Assembly: GCA_016630955.3 (NCBI GenBank)
Contig: CM049998.1
Location: forward strand, 186,001 to 250,000
Source: Didymella arachidicola
Lineage: Eukaryota > Ascomycota > Dothideomycetes > Pleosporales > Didymellaceae
Direction of reading: 5' to 3'
DNA length: 64,000 nucleotides
Numbering within the stretch: the first letter of the stretch is position 1; every line of letters begins with the position of its first letter. The notes under the pieces are model-generated. The model was not told where the DNA came from, did not search any database, and saw nothing but the letters and a program-made list of their open reading frames with translations. A program made the position numbers and the translations under genes. This document shows positions 57,028 to 64,000 of the stretch, one piece after another.

Positions 57028-58809
57028 ATGCTTGACGAGAAGAACGAAATCGGCCATGTCGAGAAGGCATATGGCTCTACTGCAGTGCAGAGCCCAGACA
57101 CTCATTCTGATCAAGACTGGACCAAAGAAGAGGAGCAAGCGATCGTGAACAAGGCTGATTGGAGAGTCTTTCCTATGCTGTGTGTCGTGTTCGGGCTATC
57201 ACTTTTGGACAGAACGAACATCTCCGCTGCGTACATCGCAGGCCTTGCAAGGGACCTAAGCCTCGCGGGCCAGAGATACAACATTGCGTTGTTGGTGTTC
57301 TTCATCGGTATGTGCTCGGGAGACCCGGTGCAGTTTTGATCTAAGTCTCCGTAGGGTACTGCCTGTTCGAGCTGCCTTCGAATTACATCATCCGTAGGCT
57401 TGGTGCTCGCATCTGGCTATCATTTCTCATCATTGCGTGGGGCTGCTGCGTCTTGGGCATGGGGTTTGTCCACAGCTGGGAGGTACTCACTGTGCTGCGT
57501 GCTTTCCTAGGTGTTTTCGAGGCCGGCCGTAAGTGGAACTCGTTCTAACCAAGAGCGATAGCTGATTGAAAGTAGTTTTCCCCGGTGCTGTATACATTAT
57601 CGGCTCATGGTATAGACAGTTTGAGACGGCGAAACGGGTGTCGATCTTCTATATGGCAGCGTTGTTGGCTTCAGGGTTCGGACCAATTGTGAGTGGTGCG
57701 ACTGTCTAATGTCAGTGCGGTGAGTTGACAAGTTGTAGTTCGCTTACACGTTATCCCTTATCAAAGTCGGGGACGGGATGTACAGCCAGGGTTGGCGCTG
57801 GGTGAGTGAAGCAAATGCTAGCGCCATTTGGGCACTGACAGCTGCTAGATCTTCATAATCGAAGGCACTGTGACTGTAGTAGCAGGATTCATTGCGCCAT
57901 TCTTCCTCGTCGAGTGTGAGCCACAACTTGGAACGGTACCCTGCATTTGACTGACGAGTCCCAGTCCCGGAAAAGGTCAGATTCTTGACCGATCGTCAGA
58001 AGCACATTGCTATCTCGCGGGTCTCAATGGAGAAGGCGGGCAAGCAGATCGAACACGCCACGATCAAGGAGACGTTCCAAATGATGCGCGATTGGAAGCT
58101 GCTCATATAGTCAGTACTGGTAGTCAAGACTTTGTTCATTAGACTAACCGCGACAGCTCTGTCCAATACTTTGTGGCTGCATCTAGTGTATACTCCCTCG
58201 CCTTCTTCCAACCCATCATCTTGCGACAAGGCATGGGCTTCAGCTATGCCAAAGCGCAGTTGCTGTCGTCGCCACCGTACATCTTCACGGTCTTTGCATC
58301 GCTATTCACATCCTGGCTCTCTGACAAGTTCCGCCTGCGATGGCCGATCCTAGTCGGTCAATCGATGATTGCCATTGTTGGTCTTCTTCTCGTTCTGTAT
58401 CCCAAGCCTGCAGCAGCGCGCTATTTCGGCCTCTTTCTGGCGACGTGGGGCACGCAAGGTAACGTACCAGCGTCTTTGGCGTACGGTAACAACCAAACTG
58501 CACGAGTCCAGAAGCGCGCTGTCGTTGCTGCTGTGATGATTTCAGTAGGCGCAGCTGGTGGTGTGACTGGAAGCACCATCTTCCAAGCCAAGGATGCGCC
58601 GGTGAGTAACCCGAGGACGCCTCCTTGACTACGTCGAGTACTGATATACTAAGCAATACCTTCCCGGCATGTGGGCGACCATCTCGATGCAGATCCTGTA
58701 CTCGATCGTCACGATCTGCATGTCGATGTACTTCAAGCGCCAGAACAAGCTTGCAGATGAGACGGGCAAGATTTTGGAGGGAGTCGAAGGATTCCGCTAC
58801 GCTCCGTGA
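57028..58809 (+). CDS. MFS transporter, Dal5/anion:cation symporter family
   Basis: Eight exons: 57028..57307, 57355..57528, 57576..57688, 57739..57801, 57849..57915, 57965..58109, 58157..58601 and 58654..58809, with seven introns of 47-52 bp; 480 residues. Family signatures are WRVFPMLCVVFGLSLLDRTNISAA at the first membrane helix and GVFEAGLFPGAVYIIGSWY (rebuilt across intron 2) in helices 4-5. About 12 membrane helices are expected, with a hydrophilic loop PEKVRFLTDRQKHIA in the middle. Relatives take up allantoate, nicotinate, pantothenate or other organic anions at the plasma membrane; the substrate cannot be named. The gene stands alone next to gene-poor DNA. Confidence 0.92.
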
Positions 58810-59699
58810 GCTCGTACGCGGATTTTGCCAACGCAAGTCACCTCATCGCGTGCCAGTACAAGCCAGCATCTCGAATGCCACCTGACTGTCGAAATTGAAG
58901 ATCAGACGCGTTGTGCATTGGTGTTCGCCAAAAATAATGAGATCAAGCGGGAGGCTGGGATAAGAGCGAGTGCGAGAACGATAATGTCATCAATCAGGCC
59001 TAGCGCCTCCGGAGCAGCTACTGCTACCACCATCTCTCCTTCATCCAAGTCTACGTTGCGCCATCTCATGCCGAAGCCCTGTCATTTTCTCGAAGCGAAG
59101 CGCAAATGGGCAATGCGACGTACCTCTAACCTGCCAAGCTTCCGTCAAGCTCATGCGACCCGATTCCGTGGTTTTCAAATCTGACATCGAATGTGTCTCA
59201 CAGCCTTGCATCTCAGGAACGTTCCCGGATCGAGCTGTCAGCCCCACCAGATCGTGACATGTAACGTCTGTAACAGCCTGACAGTGTCTGTAGTTGCAGG
59301 CTTACTCGTGGAGAAACCTGAGACGATTTTCCTTAGAACGCGCTGAGGACGATGCCTTTGCAAGCTAGTGCATCGTTCACGTCTGAACGTGTGCCTTGGA
59401 AGGCGCGCAGACCCCCCAAGCCTGGTTTCGAGGGCATGAATTCGACACCTGAATCTGTACACCAGAAGTGAACAGACATGCTCGATTCATGAGAAGGGCC
59501 ATGGGAGGGTATAAAGCAACGGCAAAAGTCCATCACAATGTTTCCATCATTAAGCACCGGTCCTTCTTCTCATCTATTCTCCTTACACTTTCTTTGGTCT
59601 CAAGCTTGACGCTGTGATATTCCATCTTGAGCATTACAATACAGCAGGACTGCCTATATTACACTACTATAACACCAACCGCCTTCTAAGCTCATCAAC
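58810..59699. other. Intergenic between transporter and secreted protein
   Basis: About 890 bases. A TATAAA lies at about 59508, some 190 bases before the next ATG, followed by a pyrimidine-rich leader. A 19-base stretch near 59231-59249 resembles the inner end of the element 1 terminal repeat (17 of 19 bases), but no partner end is visible. No gene called. Confidence 0.4.
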
Positions 59700-60557
59700 A
59701 TGCGCTTCCAGATCACCTCCATCGCCGCTCTCGCAGCTTTTGCATCGGCTCTTCCAACTCTCAAGGTCCGCCAGTCTGGACCAGTACTCGCTTCCACCAC
59801 CTACAATGCCATTTCCATCTCTGGCGGACAAGCTGGCAACGCTGAAGCTGAAGCCCTAGCCGTCTTCTCTGCACTTGACGTCAACAACCCCGGCAACATC
59901 GACCCTGCCGACATTGACTTCCTCGGCCAGGTCAACGACGTAGCCAACCAAGCCGAGGTGGGCGCTTTCAATCCTGCCATTGAAGCTGCTACGGGTGATG
60001 AGGCAGACACGCTATCTGCTGGCAAGACCAAGAACAAGGTGCTGAAGCTGATGGCCTCCAAGATCGAGCTGGAGGCCAAGCAAGCCCAGGGCCAGGACGT
60101 TGCTGACAAGCTGGCGGAAGAAACGACCAAGCTCAACAACAACATTGCTACTGATACGAAGAACGCTGGTAAACCCAGCAAGGCGCTGCCTTTTGACGCA
60201 AACATCACCGGTGGAGGCGCGACTGCTGCTGGGGCCGGTACAGCAGCTGGAGGCAACAATCAGACCGCGGCCGGGGGCAACAACAACAACGCGAACCAGA
60301 ACGATGCCGCTGCTGGCGACAGCGCGGCTAATGATAATGCTGATGACAACGCTGCCGAGGACGACAAGAAGAAGAACAACAGCGCCGGCAACAACGCCAG
60401 CAACAACAACGCCAGCAAAAACAACGCCAGCAAAAACAACGCCAGCAAAAACAATGCCGTAAACAACAACGCAGGAAACAACAACGCAGGAAACAACAAC
60501 GCCGGCGGAGACAACGGAGCCGTAGGCAACTTCCTCTTCGGCGGCTCCCAAGCGTAG
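59700..60557 (+). CDS. Small secreted protein with Asn/Ala/Lys repeat tail
   Basis: A single exon of 285 residues. The signal peptide is clear (MRFQITSIAALAAFASALPT). Residues about 27-165 form a conserved-looking helical domain (AISISGGQAGNAEAEALAVF, TLSAGKTKNKVLKLMASKIE, LNNNIATDTKNAGKPSKA) that I recall from fungal proteins annotated only as small secreted protein. The C-terminal 115 residues are low complexity, rich in Asn, Ala, Gly and Asp, with tandem NNASK and NNAGN pentapeptides (60400..60505), which gives several possible N-glycosylation sites (NQT, NNS, NNAS). It is probably exported to the wall or medium. Function unknown. Confidence 0.88.
   Translation: MRFQITSIAALAAFASALPTLKVRQSGPVLASTTYNAISISGGQAGNAEAEALAVFSALDVNNPGNIDPADIDFLGQVNDVANQAEVGAFNPAIEAATGDEADTLSAGKTKNKVLKLMASKIELEAKQAQGQDVADKLAEETTKLNNNIATDTKNAGKPSKALPFDANITGGGATAAGAGTAAGGNNQTAAGGNNNNANQNDAAAGDSAANDNADDNAAEDDKKKNNSAGNNASNNNASKNNASKNNASKNNAVNNNAGNNNAGNNNAGGDNGAVGNFLFGGSQA
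60400..60505 (+). repeat. In-frame 15-base tandem repeats (NNASK/NNAGN)
   Basis: Tandem copies of AACAACGCCAGCAAA-like and AACAACGCAGGAAAC-like units inside the secreted-protein gene. The 15-base period keeps the frame, so copy-number change would alter length only. Confidence 0.85.
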
Positions 60558-61507
60558 AAGAGGCACATATCATACAAACCAACTAATCAACAAGCTCAGG
60601 GGGGAAGGGATAGGAAGCCAGCTGGACACTAGGCCGACAATATCTCTTACATAACACACAGCAATTACATCACGAAGACTACTAAAACAAATCCTGTCTT
60701 CTCTTGACTGGACATGCTATGAAAGCTTTTTATCAAAACTCACACATGTTCCCGACTCATCTGCATCTACCACACATCCTTCATCCGCTCTTCCCGCCTC
60801 CTTCTCATTACTACCATGCCTATCCAACCCACCCGCTGTACCTTGAATCTCCCCTCCCCCCCCTCGAGGGACCCTCTCCATCCTGATTCTCCCATGCGTA
60901 GCTCCGCCCTCCCATCCCCCATCCCCCACCTCCCACATTAGCATAACCCCAAAGCACACACACAACCCCCCTCCCCGCCCCAGCCGCACGTTATAGCCAT
61001 CGCTGCTCGCGTGATGTATTCTAAACGTAAATAATAGTGTAGACCCCCCCGCTTGGCCAATACAATGCAAAAAACGATGATGGTATGGAGCGCAGGGACA
61101 GTAGAAGCGGCAAACGCAAAGCAGAAATGTCGTAGGGTGTGATTGGCCAAGTCGTTTCTTTGTTTGGTCATGGCTCGTGGAGGAGTTGTAGTCCGGGGAA
61201 TTGTGGAATTGGGAATGGGGAGGTAGAGGGGGGGGGGTAGTGTGGGGTGTGTATTGTGAATTGTGAGTGCGGGGCGGTGGTGTGTGGAAGGTGGGGGGTG
61301 GATAGGGGATGAGGTGAGGAGCTGGGGTGTAGGTTTCAACGACGGTGACTGTACAAACAGACTCATTGCAAGCGACCGAGAAACACGTAACGTGCTACAA
61401 GAGAGTGACCCCTTCCCCTCAAAATAATAATAATGCAAAACGCTAAATCCAACACCCCCCCCCCCCCCCCCCCCCAAAAAAAAACCAAACTCCACAGCAA
61501 CAAAATC
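60558..61507. other. Convergent intergenic region with homopolymer runs
   Basis: About 950 bases between two convergent genes. It has a strong strand bias with long C-rich then G-rich stretches, a G9 run near 61229 and C21 at 61455..61475 followed by A9. No gene recognised. Confidence 0.45.
61455..61475 (+). repeat. Homopolymer C21 followed by A9
   Basis: 21 consecutive C directly followed by nine A, 32 bases beyond the stop of the Lon gene. Length may be partly a sequencing artefact. Confidence 0.8.
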
Positions 61508-64000
61508 TCACAGCCTACTCTCACCAACCCCAACACCCCCCTCCCACCTATCCGGCCACACCAACCCCAAAGCCTCCCATATATTCGACACAAACTTGAT
61601 ATCCAGCCCCTCTTTAACCTCCTCGGGCAAATCCGCCGTATCCTTGCGATTCGCCTCCGGAATAAGCACACGCTCGACCCCCGCCCTCAACGCCCCAATA
61701 AGCTTCTCTTTAATCCCGCCAACCGGCAACACCCTCCCGCGCAGGGAGACTTCACCGGTCATAGCGAGCGTGGGCGGGACGGGGAGGTTAGAGAAGAGAC
61801 TGACGAGGGCGACGGTATGCGCCAGCCCCGCCGAGGGCCCGTCTTTGGGGATAGCGCCGGAGGGGCAGTGGACGTGGATACTCCGTTTCGCCATGATGTC
61901 GACCCCGCGGTCCGCGATGCCGAGGGTGGCAGCGTGGGATTTGACCCAAGTAAGTGCTACTTGGACGCTTTCCTTTAGCACGTCGCCCAGTTTACCCGTG
62001 AGTTGCACCTGTCCCGTGCCTGGGAAATCCAGGATTTCGATGAAGAGGATGGAGCCCTGGGCGCCGGAGGCGTAGGCGACGAGGCCGGTGATGATGCCGG
62101 GGCGGGAAGTGGCTTCTGTGAGTTCTTCGGCGAATTTTTCGATGCCGAGGGTGGTTGTTAGGTCCGCGAGGGTGACGAGGGGGGAGTAGGTGGCGAGGGT
62201 GGAGGTGTCGGCGCAGGTGGCGTATTCGACTGCTTTGGAGCGGCAGACGGAGCCGATTTCGCGCTCGAGGTTGCGGACGCCGCTCTCGCGGGTGTAGGCG
62301 GTGATGATTTTGTCGAGGACGTCGGTGGGGATGGAGAGGTCCTTGGGGGTTAGGCCGTTGGTTGTGATTTGCTTGGGGATCAGGTGGCGGGCGGCAATGT
62401 GGCGTTTTTCGAGGGTGGTGTAGCCGGAGAGCTGGATGGTTTCCATGCGGTCGAGGAGCGGGGCGGGGATGGTGTCGAGGGAGTTTGCGGTGGCGATGAA
62501 GAGGACCTTGGAGAGGTCGATGGGGATGTTGACGTAGTGGTCTGTGAAGGTGTGGTTCTGCTCTGGGTCGAGGACTTCGAGCATGGCGGCGCTGGGGTCG
62601 CCGTTGTGGTTTGCGCCGGCGAGCTTGTCGATCTCGTCGAGGAGGAAGACGGGGTTCGCGACGCCGACCTTCTTCAGACCGCCGACGACGAGACCGGGCA
62701 TGGCCGCGACGTACGTCCGCCGGTGGCCGCGGATCTCTGCCTCGTCGCGCACACCGCCCAGCGAGATGCGGTGGAACTTGCGTCCGAGAGCCGTGGCGAC
62801 TGATTTGGCCAGCGACGTCTTTCCCACGCCAGGCGGACCGACAAGCAGCAGGATGGGCGACTTGTCGACCATGCGCTTCCTCTCGAGCAGCTGCTTCTCC
62901 TCGTCAGACTGCTCCTTGGAGGGCTGCAGCTGCCTGTCCTCGACCTGCTCGTGGTGCTCGCCCTCGGCTGCAGGCCCTTCAGTCAGTGCGCGGATCTGGT
63001 CGTCGATGCTGCGGTTGGCCTGCTCCTTCAGCTTGAGCACGGCCAGATACTCCAACAACCGCTTCTTGACCTTGTCCAGGCCGTAGTGGTCGTCGTCGAG
63101 CTGCTTCCGCGCCTTGACGAGCGTGCCGGCGTCGAGCTGGTCGACTGTCGTCTTGGACCACGGGATCTCGGCCAGGTTCTCGAGGTAGTTGCGGCAGACC
63201 TGGTACTCGGCCTGGGCGGGGTTCATCTTCTGCAGCCGCTGCAGCTCGCGCTGGGCGACCTTGTCAGCTTCCGGCGAGAGGCGGGCGTCCTGCAGGCGTT
63301 TCTTCAGCGCGTCCATCTCGCTGGCCTCGTCGCCCTCGCCCTGCTGGCCGGCACCCGGGAAGCCTGCTCCGAAGCCCGGCGGCAGACCGTCCCCCGTCTT
63401 GCCGCGCTTGACCAGGGCCTGCTGCTGGATGCGGCGCAGCTGCTCGAGGTCGAGGCCCGCGGCGGGGCCCTGCTGGGTGGCGACGACGACGCGGGTGCTG
63501 CTCTGGATGTGGTGGATCTGGCGCTGCAGGATCTCGATGACGCGGTCGACGCGGTCGCGGGCGGCGACGGCGGCCAGCACGCGCAGCTTCTCGGCGTGCG
63601 AGCAGTCGACAATGTTGGCCATGAAGTCGGCCAGCGAGCCCGCCTCGGACACGTCCTTGCGCGCAATGTACAGCTCCAGGCGGCGCGCAACCACAGGCGA
63701 CAGCGTGACGAAGGGCGTGCGCGGCAGGATGGCGCTCAGGCGCACGAGGGCCAGCAGCTCGCGGCTCAGCTGCTTGAGGCGGTCGAACCGGTCCTCGAGC
63801 TGCGGGTCGGCCAGGTCGAGGACGTCGTCGACGGCGGCGAGGTCGCCCTCAAAGTACGGTCGCTCCTGCACCACGTCGACAACACGCACCCGGGCCAGGC
63901 CCTCGACGACGAGGCTCAGGTCGCCCTGCCGCCGCCCCTGCACGCCCGTGACCTTGGCAATGCACCCGAACCCGAACACGTCCTTCTTGCTCGCCTGCAC
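61508..64000 (-). CDS. Peroxisomal Lon protease (5' end outside window)
   Basis: Open from the right edge to a stop at 61508, 830 residues visible; about 100 N-terminal residues are missing. The end of the Lon substrate-binding domain comes first, then the AAA+ module with Walker [10 protein letters not shown] and Walker [11 protein letters not shown], then the protease domain with the catalytic Ser in [17 protein letters not shown] and Lys in [16 protein letters not shown]. The last three residues are SRL, a type 1 peroxisomal targeting signal, so this is the peroxisomal and not the mitochondrial Lon. Fungal peroxisomal Lon removes unfolded matrix proteins and protects catalase activity. The Glu/Gln-rich insert between the N-domain and AAA+ ([21 protein letters not shown]) fits this subgroup. 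A start upstream of 64000 is required. Confidence 0.96.
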   Translation of the reverse strand: MQASKKDVFGFGCIAKVTGVQGRRQGDLSLVVEGLARVRVVDVVQERPYFEGDLAAVDDVLDLADPQLEDRFDRLKQLSRELLALVRLSAILPRTPFVTLSPVVARRLELYIARKDVSEAGSLADFMANIVDCSHAEKLRVLAAVAARDRVDRVIEILQRQIHHIQSSTRVVVATQQGPAAGLDLEQLRRIQQQALVKRGKTGDGLPPGFGAGFPGAGQQGEGDEASEMDALKKRLQDARLSPEADKVAQRELQRLQKMNPAQAEYQVCRNYLENLAEIPWSKTTVDQLDAGTLVKARKQLDDDHYGLDKVKKRLLEYLAVLKLKEQANRSIDDQIRALTEGPAAEGEHHEQVEDRQLQPSKEQSDEEKQLLERKRMVDKSPILLLVGPPGVGKTSLAKSVATALGRKFHRISLGGVRDEAEIRGHRRTYVAAMPGLVVGGLKKVGVANPVFLLDEIDKLAGANHNGDPSAAMLEVLDPEQNHTFTDHYVNIPIDLSKVLFIATANSLDTIPAPLLDRMETIQLSGYTTLEKRHIAARHLIPKQITTNGLTPKDLSIPTDVLDKIITAYTRESGVRNLEREIGSVCRSKAVEYATCADTSTLATYSPLVTLADLTTTLGIEKFAEELTEATSRPGIITGLVAYASGAQGSILFIEILDFPGTGQVQLTGKLGDVLKESVQVALTWVKSHAATLGIADRGVDIMAKRSIHVHCPSGAIPKDGPSAGLAHTVALVSLFSNLPVPPTLAMTGEVSLRGRVLPVGGIKEKLIGALRAGVERVLIPEANRKDTADLPEEVKEGLDIKFVSNIWEALGLVWPDRWEGGVGVGESRL

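Noticed and set aside
1..64000. tRNA, rRNA, CRISPR arrays and secondary-metabolite cluster
   Set aside because: I looked for cloverleaf B-box sequences in the intergenic regions, for regularly spaced repeats and for core biosynthetic enzymes, and saw none.

Overview
The window is nuclear DNA of a filamentous ascomycete. Coding regions are split by short GT-AG introns (about 46-166 bp, most near 50, often with CTAAC-like branch sites). The gene set (cytoplasmic dynein heavy chain, secreted DPP4 and S10 peptidases, peroxisomal Lon, Rieske protein, GMP synthase, Dal5-type transporters) and the pogo/Fot1-like transposons fit Pezizomycotina. A Dothideomycete is my guess, not something the sequence proves. 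I rebuilt exon structures by hand; every multi-exon model given is in frame and divisible by three.

Left arm (1-35.6 kb) is gene-dense housekeeping: an unrecognised acidic Cys-containing protein (runs off the left edge), a short-chain dehydrogenase, a small hydrophilic protein, a serine carboxypeptidase, a histone-fold protein of the Dpb3/CHRAC type, a ClC chloride/proton transporter, GMP synthase divergent from Bcp1/BCCIP, the mitochondrial Rieske protein divergent from a Poa1-type macro-domain phosphatase, the 4,336-residue dynein heavy chain, a KCTD-like BTB protein, a secreted nucleoside hydrolase with five exons, an SGNH-like hydrolase and a coiled-coil hypothetical protein.

Middle (35.6-57 kb) is the accessory, transposon-bearing part. 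The main result is here: one host gene encoding a hydrophobic segment, a coiled coil and five tandem C2HC zinc fingers has been broken by two independent insertions. A complete pogo-like DNA transposon (36240..38094, TA duplication, 53-bp perfect inverted repeats, intact transposase) and a 5'-truncated, dead LINE (38894..41341, 13-bp target duplication, CCAA-repeat tail) both sit in the reading frame. Dropping each insert with one copy of its target duplication gives back a single open frame. A second intact pogo-like element (51331..53465) has different sequence but the same terminal design. Among the transposons lie DPP4, an MDR oxidoreductase and a MOSC-less molybdenum-cofactor-sulfurase-like enzyme, followed by 3.5 kb in which I recognise no gene.

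Right arm (57-64 kb) carries an eight-exon Dal5-family MFS transporter, a small secreted protein with Asn/Ala-rich repeats, and a peroxisomal Lon protease ending in the PTS1 signal SRL, cut by the right edge. No tRNA, rRNA or CRISPR array was seen.
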